From positions 1 through 64,000 of the forward strand of contig JBKQSP010000029.1 of assembly GCA_052143575.1 (NCBI GenBank): a stretch of DNA of 64,000 nt, in the 5' to 3' direction. A program made the translations under genes and the position numbers. The notes beneath the pieces were generated by a model. That model did no database searches. It saw nothing but the letters and a program-made list of their open reading frames with translations, and was not told the origin of the DNA. Below are positions 38,222 through 46,623 of this stretch, piece after piece; position 1 is the stretch's first letter; each line of letters begins with the position of its first letter. The stretch comes from JAKACA01 sp052143575 (GTDB taxonomy: Bacteria > Actinomycetota > Acidimicrobiia > Acidimicrobiales > Bog-793).

Positions 38222-39320
38222 CGGGCAGTTGAGGCGGCTCGTGGACGAGCCGTTCGCTGTCTCCGACACGGACACCGGTCACGTCGCCAGCTGCGATCGC
38301 TGCCGGAGGCGGCACCACGAGATCAAGCGGAACGCCGCCGAGGCGGCGGTCATGCTGTCCCGGCCGCACTCAGTTCCCGACCTCGAGGCAGCATGGCGCA
38401 ACTTCTCCCCGACGGTACCGGCGCCCGACCGGCCGGTGCACACGACCGTGCGGGCGCACCGGCGGGTTGTCACCGTGACGCTGCCCTCGCCGAGGGTGAT
38501 GGTTGCGGCTGCCGTGCTCGTCGCAGCCGCAGCCACGGCGGGCACACTCGCCGCCGTGCAGTCGCCGTCGTCGCCTCCGCCCCAAAAGGCGTCGGCGGCC
38601 GACTTCCAGGCGATCGAAGACCTCGCCGGACTCAGCGGAGGCCACGGAACCCTCGGAGGCTCCGGGATCCTGGGCGGCTTCGACACGGCCTCCGGTGAGC
38701 GCAAGTTGCCGTTCGGCGTGCTCCGCTGGTCCTCGTCAGGGGCCGCCCATTCGGTGCTGTCGCTGGCCGCCGCGACGGCGGCCACCGGCCTCGAGCTTCG
38801 ACCACCGGCACGTTTGCCCGCCGGCGTCGGCGCCATCTCGAGCATCCTCGTGCAACCGCGGGTGACGGTGACGATCCGCTTCGGGGCGGCCGCCGGCGCC
38901 CTCGCAGGCAACTCGCTCACGGTGTCGGCCGGTCCGGCCGTGGTCGTCGAATACGGGGCCGAGACCGGCGAGCTTGCTGTGCCGACCCTCGCTACCTTCA
39001 CGATGGAGCGCCCCACGGTGCCATCGAGAACGGCTACGGCGACTCAGTTGGAGGCGTACGTGCTCGCCGCACCTGGAGTTCCAAGCGGGCTCGATCAGGA
39101 GTTACGGCTGCTCGGCGACATGGGTACCGTCCTTCCGTTCCAGGCGCCTCCCGGGACGAATGCCAGCCAGGTGGACGTCGACGGTGCCGCCGGCATTCTC
39201 GTCACCGCCCCGACGATTGGAGGTTCTGGCGTGATCTGGGTGCGCGACGATCTCGTGCACGTCGCCGTCGGACTGCTCGACGGCAACGGCGTCCTCAATG
39301 TTGCCCGCCAGATCGGCTGA
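38205..39320 (+). CDS. Membrane anti-sigma factor with zinc-binding motif
   Basis: Protein of 371 residues. The cytosolic N-terminus holds H26-x3-C30-x2-C33 (HVASCDRC), the ZAS anti-sigma motif. A transmembrane helix at about 96-118 (VMVAAAVLVAAAATAGTLA) is followed by an external domain of about 250 residues without recognised family. It overlaps the sigma gene by 17 bp and the downstream ATPase gene by 23 bp. The external part presumably senses a signal that releases the sigma factor. Confidence 0.85.
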   Translation: MRHVPDGQLRRLVDEPFAVSDTDTGHVASCDRCRRRHHEIKRNAAEAAVMLSRPHSVPDLEAAWRNFSPTVPAPDRPVHTTVRAHRRVVTVTLPSPRVMVAAAVLVAAAATAGTLAAVQSPSSPPPQKASAADFQAIEDLAGLSGGHGTLGGSGILGGFDTASGERKLPFGVLRWSSSGAAHSVLSLAAATAATGLELRPPARLPAGVGAISSILVQPRVTVTIRFGAAAGALAGNSLTVSAGPAVVVEYGAETGELAVPTLATFTMERPTVPSRTATATQLEAYVLAAPGVPSGLDQELRLLGDMGTVLPFQAPPGTNASQVDVDGAAGILVTAPTIGGSGVIWVRDDLVHVAVGLLDGNGVLNVARQIG

Positions 39321-40323
39321 CGGGCCGGCGCGCAGCCCGGGCTCTCGGTCCGGGTCGGCGCCGCTCATCGACCCCCCGGCAGCCGATCTCGTCACGGCGT
39401 CCGGCGACAGCCGCGTGCTCGTCTCACCGGCTATCCACACGATCGAGCTTCGCAAGGCGTACCGGCACACGGTGGCATTGGAGGCGCTCTCCCTGACGGT
39501 GGAGCGGGGGGAGATCTTCGGCTTTCTCGGGCCGAACGGGGCCGGCAAGACGACCGCTGTCAAGCTGCTCTTGGGTCTCGCCCATCCGACCGGTGGCGAA
39601 GCCATGGTGCTCGGGTCTCCGGCTGGCGACGTCGAGACGCGACGGCGGATCGGCTACCTGCCGGAGCTCTTCCGCTTCCAGGGGTGGCTGACCGCCCGAG
39701 AAGTCCTTCTGCTGCACTGCCGACTCCTGAAGTTGCCGAGCAGCCGGTGGGCCGTCCTCGCACGAGAGGCGTTGTCGACGGTCGGGCTGTCCGAGCGAGG
39801 CGATGACAAGGTCGCCGGCTTCTCGAAGGGTATGCAGCAGCGCCTCGGCCTGGGCGTGGCGCTCCTCGGCGATCCCGAGCTCGTCGTCCTCGACGAGCCG
39901 ACCAGCGCCCTCGACCCGATCGGCAGGCACCATGTGCGAGAGATCATCTGCGCGCTTCGGTCCCGCGGAACGACGGTCTTCCTGAACACTCATCTCCTCG
40001 AGGAGGTTGAGCACGTCTGTGACCGTGCAGCCGTCATCGACAGGGGCCAGACCATCGCCAGCGGCACGCTGGCGGAGCTCGTGGGCACGCAGGCGAGCGT
40101 CCGCCTGCAGGTCTCCGGTTTGCAGGCCGGCTGGTGGGATGGATTATCGGGCTTCGGAGCCTGGGCCGTCGAGGACGGATGGTTCGTAGTGACCGGGATC
40201 GAGGAGGCCAAGGTGCCGGATCTCGTGCGGGCCATCGTCGAGCTGGGCGGCCGCATCGCCGCCGTCGTGCCGGAGCACAAGAGCCTCGAGGACCGCTTCC
40301 TCGAGCTGCTGGGGCAGTCGTGA
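39298..40323 (+). CDS. ABC transporter ATP-binding protein
   Basis: ATPase of 341 residues. Walker A GPNGAGKTT, signature FSKGMQQRLGLG (in place of LSGGQ), Walker B ELVVLDEPTSALDP and switch His in LNTHLLEE. A C-terminal extension of some 110 residues follows. The first about 45 residues are not conserved, so the true start may be further in. It overlaps both neighbours and belongs to the sigma/anti-sigma operon. It should drive the permease encoded next. Confidence 0.92.
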   Translation: MLPARSADGPARSPGSRSGSAPLIDPPAADLVTASGDSRVLVSPAIHTIELRKAYRHTVALEALSLTVERGEIFGFLGPNGAGKTTAVKLLLGLAHPTGGEAMVLGSPAGDVETRRRIGYLPELFRFQGWLTAREVLLLHCRLLKLPSSRWAVLAREALSTVGLSERGDDKVAGFSKGMQQRLGLGVALLGDPELVVLDEPTSALDPIGRHHVREIICALRSRGTTVFLNTHLLEEVEHVCDRAAVIDRGQTIASGTLAELVGTQASVRLQVSGLQAGWWDGLSGFGAWAVEDGWFVVTGIEEAKVPDLVRAIVELGGRIAAVVPEHKSLEDRFLELLGQS

Positions 40324-41168
40324 CACCCACCCTCATCATCGCTCGGCTGACCGTACGCGAGGCCGTTCGGCGCAAGCTCGTGGCCGTGCTGCTCGTGCTC
40401 TCGCTCGCCACGGTCGGCTTGAGCGCCTGGGGTTTCGATCGCCTTGCCCACACCCACAGCGTGACCTCGGGTGAGGTGGAGATCGCCCTGCCGCAAGCGC
40501 TCATCCTGTTCATGTTCATGTTCAGCTTCGTCGTCGCTCTCAGCGCTTCCGCCATCGCCTCGCCGGCTGTGTCCGCCGAGGTCGAGTCCGGGGTGCTGCA
40601 GACGGTGGCGGCGCGCCCCATCCGCCGCAGCGAGATCCTGGTCGGCAAATGGCTCGGCCTCGCCCTGCTCGTCGCCGGTTACTCGATCATCGTGGCTGTC
40701 CTCGAGATGCTGGTCGTGGACGCCGTGAGCGGATTCCTGCCGCCCAACCCGGTCGCCGTCGCCGTCTACCTCTTCGCTGAGGGCGCCGTGCTGCTCACGC
40801 TCGTCCTGGCGATCAGCACGCGGTTGGCCACGCTTGCCACGGGCGTCATCGGGGTTGCCCTCTTCGGCGCCGGCTGGCTGGCGGGCGTCGTCGGGAGCCT
40901 CGGAACGACGTTCAAGATCCCCGCCCTTCGGGTCGTCGGGGACGTGGCCAGGTACGTGCTGCCCACCGACGGGCTCTGGCACGGCGCCATCTACTACTTG
41001 GAACCGTCCGGCTTCGTCTCCCAGCGCCTTGCGGAAGAGGTGGGAGCTGGGGGCAATCCCTTCTTCGCGCTCTCGCCGCCGTCGTGGCCGTACCTGCTCT
41101 ACGCGGCGATCTGGTTCCTCATCGTATTCGCCACGGGCGTGGTGAGCTTCTCCCGGCGCGAGTTGTAG
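40320..41168 (+). CDS. ABC-2 type permease
   Basis: Membrane protein of 282 residues from the GTG that overlaps the ATPase stop (GTGA). About six helices, starting TPTLIIARLTVREAVRRKL and including LILFMFMFSFVVALSASAIA; the VESGVLQTVAARPIRRSE loop is typical of ABC-2 permeases. Last gene of the ECF sigma operon. The exported compound is unknown. Confidence 0.9.
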   Translation: MTPTLIIARLTVREAVRRKLVAVLLVLSLATVGLSAWGFDRLAHTHSVTSGEVEIALPQALILFMFMFSFVVALSASAIASPAVSAEVESGVLQTVAARPIRRSEILVGKWLGLALLVAGYSIIVAVLEMLVVDAVSGFLPPNPVAVAVYLFAEGAVLLTLVLAISTRLATLATGVIGVALFGAGWLAGVVGSLGTTFKIPALRVVGDVARYVLPTDGLWHGAIYYLEPSGFVSQRLAEEVGAGGNPFFALSPPSWPYLLYAAIWFLIVFATGVVSFSRREL

Positions 41169-41386
41169 GCGACCCGTCCCGACCTCGGTCGGTCGGCGAC
41201 CGAGGAGCAGAGACGACCGTCGCTCACTGAGCTCGTAGCAACCGAGCCCAGTGGGTACGAGGGCGACATCGATGACGCCGTCACCGCCCAGCACCTCAGG
41301 ACGTCACACGCTGGCGTCCCGACTACTCGCCGGCTGGCGGTCGACTCTCGTGACGCAGGTGGGCGGTTGCGGGCCGGCAGATAAAG

Positions 41387-41405
41387 TGATATCATATTGG
41401 TATCA
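41387..41405. promoter_or_regulatory. Operator before the SPFH/RHH cassette
   Basis: TGATATCA-TAT-TGGTATCA: two near-identical octamers 11 bp apart in AT-rich sequence, directly upstream of the SPFH start. Such phased repeats suit a ribbon-helix-helix regulator, and one is encoded second in this operon. The rest of 41169-41434 shows nothing recognisable. Confidence 0.65.
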
Positions 41406-41434
41406 GTTAATCGAGGCACTCTCGAGGAGGAATC

Positions 41435-42352
41435 ATGAGCGAGTCCGTCCAGCCGTACCACGAGCCCGAGTCGACCCCGGTCGGGCACTCGGGAACCCGC
41501 GTCGTCATCCACGAGCGGCAAGCATGGGCCATCAACGGCTGGCTCGGTGTCCTCGTCCTCGCCGCCGCTATTGCGGCGTGTGTCTTGCTGGCCAAGAGCT
41601 CGATCAAGGGCGTCATTGCGGCGCCGATCATCGTGGCGGTAGTGATCTCCGGCTCGCTCGTCATCGTGCAGCCCGGCGAGACCAAGGTGGTGCGATTCTT
41701 CGGGAAGTACGTCGGATCCGTTCGTCGCACCGGCCTGTCCTGGATCCTGCCCCTCAGTGACCGGCGCACGGTGAGCATTCGGGTCAGGAACTTCGAGACG
41801 AACCACCTCAAGGTCAACGACGCCGACGGCAACCCCGTAGAGATCGCCGCCATCGTCGTCTGGCAAGTCGGCGACACCTCCCGTGCTCTCTATGCCGTCG
41901 ACGACTATCTCAACTTCATTCGGGTCCAAGCCGAATCAGCGCTCCGGCACGTCGCCACCACTCATCCGTACGACAACCCCGCGGAGGATGGCCTCTCGCT
42001 GCGAGGCTCGACCGACGTCGTCGCTGGCGAGCTGGCGACCGAGGTGGCCCAGCGCGTCGGCATCGCCGGACTGGAGATCGTCGAGGTCCGAATCAGCCAC
42101 CTTGCCTACGCGCCCGAGATCGCGCAGGCAATGCTGCGCCGGCAGCAGGCCAACGCCGTCGTGGCGGCCCGCTCTCGCATCGTCGACGGCGCCGTCGGCA
42201 TGGTCGAACTGGCCCTCGACCGGTTGCGTGAGCGCGACATCGTCGACCTTGACGAGGAGCGCAAGGCGGCAATGGTGAGCAACCTGATGGTCGTGCTGTG
42301 CAGTGACCAACCGGCTTCGCCCGTGGTCAACACCGGCACCCTCTACTCGTGA
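41435..42352 (+). CDS. SPFH/Band 7 domain membrane protein
   Basis: Stomatin/prohibitin-like protein of 305 residues. Hydrophobic segments near 32-52 and 57-76, then the SPFH domain starting VQPGETKVVRFFGKYVGS, with NPVEIAAIVVWQVGD and the coiled C-terminal part ending EERKAAMVSNLMVVL. SPFH proteins build membrane scaffolds. GAGGAGG precedes the ATG. It is the first gene of a cassette with an RHH regulator and an ABC exporter. Confidence 0.93.
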   Translation: MSESVQPYHEPESTPVGHSGTRVVIHERQAWAINGWLGVLVLAAAIAACVLLAKSSIKGVIAAPIIVAVVISGSLVIVQPGETKVVRFFGKYVGSVRRTGLSWILPLSDRRTVSIRVRNFETNHLKVNDADGNPVEIAAIVVWQVGDTSRALYAVDDYLNFIRVQAESALRHVATTHPYDNPAEDGLSLRGSTDVVAGELATEVAQRVGIAGLEIVEVRISHLAYAPEIAQAMLRRQQANAVVAARSRIVDGAVGMVELALDRLRERDIVDLDEERKAAMVSNLMVVLCSDQPASPVVNTGTLYS

Positions 42353-42355
42353 TCC

Positions 42356-42607
42356 GTGAATGACCGTAAGCAAGTACTGCTGCGGATGGATCCCGCCGTC
42401 CACGATGCCCTCGCCAAATGGGCATCCGATGAGTTCCGCAGTCTCAATGCTCACATCGAGATGCTGCTGCGCCGAGCCCTCGACGGCGCCGGGCGAATGC
42501 CGAAGAGGGCTGGACCCATGCCCAAGCGCGGCCGGCCAGCCAGCGTTGCCGGACCCGAACCGAGAGGGGCACTCGGCGTCCCGTCGCCTGAGGGAGCACC
42601 AGAATGA
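42356..42607 (+). CDS. Arc-type ribbon-helix-helix DNA-binding protein
   Basis: Small regulator of 83 residues. The strand KQVLLRMDPAVHDALAKWA and helices through NAHIEMLLRRAL form an RHH fold; the tail is basic and proline-rich. GTG start three bases after the SPFH stop. It likely represses its own operon at the phased repeats upstream of the SPFH gene. It overlaps the next ATPase gene by four bases. Confidence 0.88.
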   Translation: MNDRKQVLLRMDPAVHDALAKWASDEFRSLNAHIEMLLRRALDGAGRMPKRAGPMPKRGRPASVAGPEPRGALGVPSPEGAPE

Positions 42608-43672
42608 CGCTGCCGAACCAGCCAGCCGGCGTCGAAGCCGGCGGGGAGGTGCCCAAGCCAGGCGCTGCTCCCTCGCTGCCTGCACGCCCCGGGAGGGTCG
42701 GCGATGCTCGGGCGCTCGACGGGGACGATGGGCAGCTCGCCCTCGTGGTCACGGGGCTCACGAAGCGCTTCGGGGAGCGCACGGCCTTCTCCGACGTGTC
42801 GTTCCAGGTTGCTTACGGGGAGGTGTTCGTGTTTCTTGGCCCCAATGGCGCCGGTAAGACCACCACGGTGCGCACGCTCGGCACCTTGATCGCACCGACC
42901 TCGGGCTCGGCCAGCGTGGCGGGTATCCCGCTCCGCCCTGAGCACGGGGTGGAGATCCGCCAGTGCATCGCCATCATGCCCGAGTTGCCCGGGCCTCTAC
43001 CTACGTCTGACGGTGACGGAGAACCTCGAGTACTTCGCCGGTCTCTATGGTCTCCATCAGGCCGGCAGGCGGATCAAGGACGCCCTTGCCGCCGTCAACC
43101 TCGCCGACCGGGCGGGCGATCTCTGCGGCGGTCTCTCGAAAGGACTCCGCCAGCGCGTGGGCTTGGCACGCACGCTGCTGAGCGACCCGAAGATCATGTT
43201 TCTTGACGAGCCGACCTCGGGCCTCGACCCGGTGGCCGCCCTCGAGGTGCACACCCTGATCAGCGGGCTCAGGCAGCAGGGCGTGACGATCTTTCTCACT
43301 ACGCACCGGCTCGAGGAAGCCGAGAAGCTCTGCGACCGGGTGGCCATCTTGAACACGACCCTGCGTACCGTCGGCCGGCCGGTGGACCTGCGAAAGCAGC
43401 TCTTCAAAAGCGCTCTCGTCGTCAAGACCGTCGTGCCGCTCAGCGACCCTGACCGGCTCTTTGCTTGCATCCCCGCGGTCGAGAGCTGGGGTTCCGAGGA
43501 ACCGGGATCCTACGAGCTCTCCGTGTCCGATATCAGGGTCGCCGCCCCGGAGGTGACACGGTGCCTCGTCAAGGCCGGCGCTGATGTCCTCTCGATCGGC
43601 GAGTCACACCATTCCCTCGAGGACGTCTACCTCGAGCTGATCGACGAAGACGTCGAGGCTCGCAAACAATGA
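42604..43672 (+). pseudogene. ABC transporter ATPase gene with a single-base frameshift
   Basis: The first frame encodes Walker A GPNGAGKTT and continues to IAIMPELPG; the second frame, open from about 43013, continues TENLEYFAGLYGL, GLSKGLRQRVGLA, Walker B IMFLDEPTSGLDP and the switch TTHRLEE. Removing one C at 42994-42995 restores a continuous reading LPGLYLRLTVTENLEYF, as expected for the family. So the gene is one ATPase of about 356 residues with one inserted base. It overlaps both neighbours by four bases, suggesting it was recently intact or that the base is a sequence error. Confidence 0.88.
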
Positions 43673-44412
43673 CGGGCCTCGACGCCACACGCATCCGTTC
43701 CGTCGTCCGCAAGGAGCTGCGGGACTATCGGCGCAAACGGTCCATCGTCGTCGCCATGATCATCCTTCCGACCATGTTCCTCATCCAACCCACCCTTACC
43801 ATCTTCCTCGGCTCACCGAGCTCATCGGGTGACTCTTCCTACTACGACCTTCCTCTCCTTCTCCTCCTGTTGATTCCGGTCATCACGCCTTCCACCCTCG
43901 CCGCCTACTCGGTGGTCGGCGAGCGCGAGCAGGGGACACTCGAGCCGTTGCTCACCACGCCGATTCGCAGGCAGGAGTTCATCCTCGGCAAGGCGACGGC
44001 CGTCATGATTCCCACTTTGGCGCTCTCCTACACGGTGTTCGGAGTCTTCCTCGCCGTCGTCCGCCTGTTCGCCAACCCCGCCGTCGTCTCAGGCGTGTTC
44101 AGCCAGGGACCGGTACTCCTCGCCCTCCTCCTTCTCACCCCCTTGTTGGCCGGCTGGGCCATCGTGGTCGGAATGGCGGTATCGGTCAGGGCGAGCGAAG
44201 TCCGCGTCGCTCAACAGCTGGGGATGATCGCCAGCTTTCCGCCCCTTGCCGTCGTCGTGCTGTTGGGGATCGGTGTGATCCGTCCGACGTTCACCTTCGC
44301 AGTCCTGTTCGCGATCGGCCTGCTCGTGATCGACGTGCGGGCATTGCGGATCGTGTCCCGGATGTTCAATCGGGAGCGCCTCGTGACAGGCGCCAAAGCG
44401 GCTCGGCCGTGA
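43669..44412 (+). CDS. ABC-2 type permease of the SPFH cassette
   Basis: Membrane protein of 247 residues with six helices. The block VVGEREQGTLEPLLTTPIRRQEFILGK is the conserved ABC-2 loop. It starts in a four-base overlap with the frameshifted ATPase gene; if the shift is real, its ATPase partner is lost. The exported compound is unknown. Confidence 0.92.
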   Translation: MTGLDATRIRSVVRKELRDYRRKRSIVVAMIILPTMFLIQPTLTIFLGSPSSSGDSSYYDLPLLLLLLIPVITPSTLAAYSVVGEREQGTLEPLLTTPIRRQEFILGKATAVMIPTLALSYTVFGVFLAVVRLFANPAVVSGVFSQGPVLLALLLLTPLLAGWAIVVGMAVSVRASEVRVAQQLGMIASFPPLAVVVLLGIGVIRPTFTFAVLFAIGLLVIDVRALRIVSRMFNRERLVTGAKAARP

Positions 44413-44428
44413 TCGACCAGGGGTCGCC

Positions 44429-45301
44429 TCAGCCTCCGGAAGCCGTCATCTCGTGCCACTCGCCACCGTTCAAGTCGATGTCGTTGCCGTGGGCCTGGCC
44501 CGGGGCGGAGTCACCAACGTAGGTATAGAGGGGATGCCCGTCGTAGGTCACCTGGAGAACGCCGCCTGACCGTTCGATCGTGCCGATACGGCCGCTGACA
44601 CCGGGACCAGCTGCCGGTTTCCCGCCGACCGGTGGCCAGTAGGCGGTGCAGCTGCCAGAGCAACGCGAGGTGGTCGCTGTGTCGAGCGCGAACCAGTAGA
44701 GCGTGAATCCCTTCGCGTTGGTGAGGACGACCGTGTTGTCGATCGTCGTCGTCTTCAGCTCCGGCTGTCCGCTCGCGACGACGGCACCACCGGCCGAGGT
44801 GACCGCGGCGCCAAACAGCCCGAGAGCGACAAGCGACGACCCCGCAATTGCCCAGAGAAGCGGCTGAGCACCGGCTCGGCGCCCTCTCCTTAACGGCAGA
44901 TCGGAGTTGAGGGCGACGACCGTCACGGCGAGAACGGCGAACGCAGCCACTTCGATCGCCCCGGCCACGACACCCGCCGCCGTCCGCACCTCCTTGAACC
45001 CGAAAAGCCCGAACCACACAGAGAGGAGATAGCCGCCCAGTGTCGACAGGGCGAACATCGCCCCCGCTGCAGCGGCGAGCCGACTCCTCGCCGACACCAC
45101 CGCCACCCCGAGAACGAACGCCGCGATCACCTGCAGGAGGAAGAGCGGGCCGATGGTCGGAATCGAGCGGTAGCCAGTGAGGTAGAGATCCAGGTGGATG
45201 GCGCCCGTCGCAAGGAGAAGGCCACCACCTGCCAGGCGCCCGACGAGAAGCCAGCGATCCTTCGCGTTGTCCACGCAGGATCCTACGTGCGAGGCGGCCA
45301 A
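44429..45301 (-). CDS. Membrane protein fused to a COG4315-type lipoprotein repeat domain
   Basis: Protein of 290 residues. The N-terminal half has about five transmembrane helices (VGRLAGGGLLLATGAIHLDLY, LFLLQVIAAFVLGVAVVSA). The C-terminal about 120 residues form a secreted-lipoprotein-repeat domain: FTLYWFALDTATTSRCSGSCTAYWPP, then GVLQVTYDGHPLYTYVGDSAPGQAHGND. The latter domain is normally free or lipid-anchored; fusion to a membrane bundle is a variant. It should sit outside the membrane. Function unknown. It converges with the ABC permease gene. Confidence 0.85.
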   Translation of the reverse strand: MAASHVGSCVDNAKDRWLLVGRLAGGGLLLATGAIHLDLYLTGYRSIPTIGPLFLLQVIAAFVLGVAVVSARSRLAAAAGAMFALSTLGGYLLSVWFGLFGFKEVRTAAGVVAGAIEVAAFAVLAVTVVALNSDLPLRRGRRAGAQPLLWAIAGSSLVALGLFGAAVTSAGGAVVASGQPELKTTTIDNTVVLTNAKGFTLYWFALDTATTSRCSGSCTAYWPPVGGKPAAGPGVSGRIGTIERSGGVLQVTYDGHPLYTYVGDSAPGQAHGNDIDLNGGEWHEMTASGG

Positions 45302-45339
45302 AAGGATCGCCGACGCGCCCTCTGCTCGGCGGAGACGCG

Positions 45340-45663
45340 GGGACCTCGACGCATTCCAACAACACGTTGGTGGCGGTCAGCTGCCCGAGCCTGTCCAGAT
45401 GCATCGCTGTCGGCAACGACATCAAGAAGTCGAATGCGGTCGTCACCCTCGCCGAGAGCTGGAACGGCTCGAAGTGGGCGACGTCGCCCATCCCGGGCTC
45501 GCCCGAAGGTGCCGAGAACCTCCTCACGGCGCTGGCCTGTACCAGCTCGTCGAGCTGCATGGCCGTCGGCTACGCGCAGAGCTCGAGCTTCACCGGTGGG
45601 GCCACGATCGCCGAGCGCTGGAACGGCTCGAGGTGCGAGGTCGTCTCCACGCCGGCGCCGTGA
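45340..45663 (+). pseudogene. Fragment of a Cys-AVG/WNG repeat protein
   Basis: About two repeats: NNTLVAVSCPSLSRCIAVG, ESWNGSKW, LACTSSSSCMAVG, ERWNGSR. Same family as the protein at 30140-32482. It has no signal peptide and no start with ribosome binding site, and ends soon after the second WNG. It is probably the remains of a second secreted repeat protein. Confidence 0.65.
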
Positions 45664-45716
45664 CGCACGCGCTCGTGCCGCACCGAGGGGCGGGGAGGGC
45701 GCCCTAGCATCTCGCC

Positions 45717-46571
45717 GTGGCCGTCATGATCCTGGCCGACGGCCGGCGGTCGGCCTATGCGGTGATGGGCGATCCTTCCGGGCTGCCTGTCGTGGTGCTG
45801 CACGGCACGCCGGGGTCGTCACGCCAGATCGCCAGCCTCGACGGACCAGCCCGCGACCGCGGCATCGCCGTGATCGCACCCGATCGCGCCGGATACGGCG
45901 GGTCGAGCCATGACCCGGTGCGAACCATGGCCTCCGGCGCTCGCGATGTCGGCGAGCTCGTCGGACACTTGGGACTTGCCAGCTGCGCTGTTGTCGGTCT
46001 GTCAGGGGGCGGGCCGACGGCGCTCGCCTGCGGTGTGGTCCTGGCGGACCGGGTGAGCGCGATCGCCACCGTCGGCGGCGTGGCTCCACTCGACCCGCGG
46101 GATCCCTCCTTGCCACCTGATCGGCTCTGGATCAAGACGGCTCGCCGATCCGAGGGAGCCGCCCGCCTCCTGTTCGCCGTCATCGTGCGCGTCGGGAGAG
46201 CTTGGCCGGAGCGGTCGCTCGATCGATTCGCCACTGAGCTTGCCGAGCCGGACGCCCGCCTGTTTCGTGATGACGCCCGCGTGCGTGCGGCGATTCTCGA
46301 CGACATCGGCAATCCATCGCCGACGGCGGCGCGGGCCGCAGCTCGGGACTTCTACCTGCTTGCCCGGCGCTGGGACGTCGACCTCGCCGCACTGTCGGTG
46401 CCCGTCCACGTCTGGCATGGCACCGCGGACCGCAACGTCCCGGTCGAACACGCTCGAGTCATCGCGGCCCGCTGCCCGACGGCTCAGCTCCACCTCGTCG
46501 AAGGCGGCGGGCACATGTTGCTCGATCAGCTCGAGGCGATTATCGCCGGCGTGGCGCCTCGCGAGATCTGA
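45717..46571 (+). CDS. Alpha/beta hydrolase
   Basis: Hydrolase of 284 residues. Oxyanion region VVVLHGTPGSS, nucleophile elbow GLSGGG, acid in HGTADRNVP and catalytic His in GGGHMLLD. GTG start. Soluble; ester or similar bond hydrolysis expected. No neighbour suggests a substrate. Confidence 0.93.
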   Translation: MAVMILADGRRSAYAVMGDPSGLPVVVLHGTPGSSRQIASLDGPARDRGIAVIAPDRAGYGGSSHDPVRTMASGARDVGELVGHLGLASCAVVGLSGGGPTALACGVVLADRVSAIATVGGVAPLDPRDPSLPPDRLWIKTARRSEGAARLLFAVIVRVGRAWPERSLDRFATELAEPDARLFRDDARVRAAILDDIGNPSPTAARAAARDFYLLARRWDVDLAALSVPVHVWHGTADRNVPVEHARVIAARCPTAQLHLVEGGGHMLLDQLEAIIAGVAPREI

Positions 46572-46623
46572 ATCAAGGGCGGCGTCCCATGCTCGGCGGG
46601 CGGCGCCCACGTCGCGTCGTCGT

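Noticed and set aside
41169..41434. Possible gene relic GDGVIDVALVPTGLGCYEL on the minus strand
   Set aside because: Too short and without a family match I trust; the stretch is better explained as promoter region of the SPFH operon.
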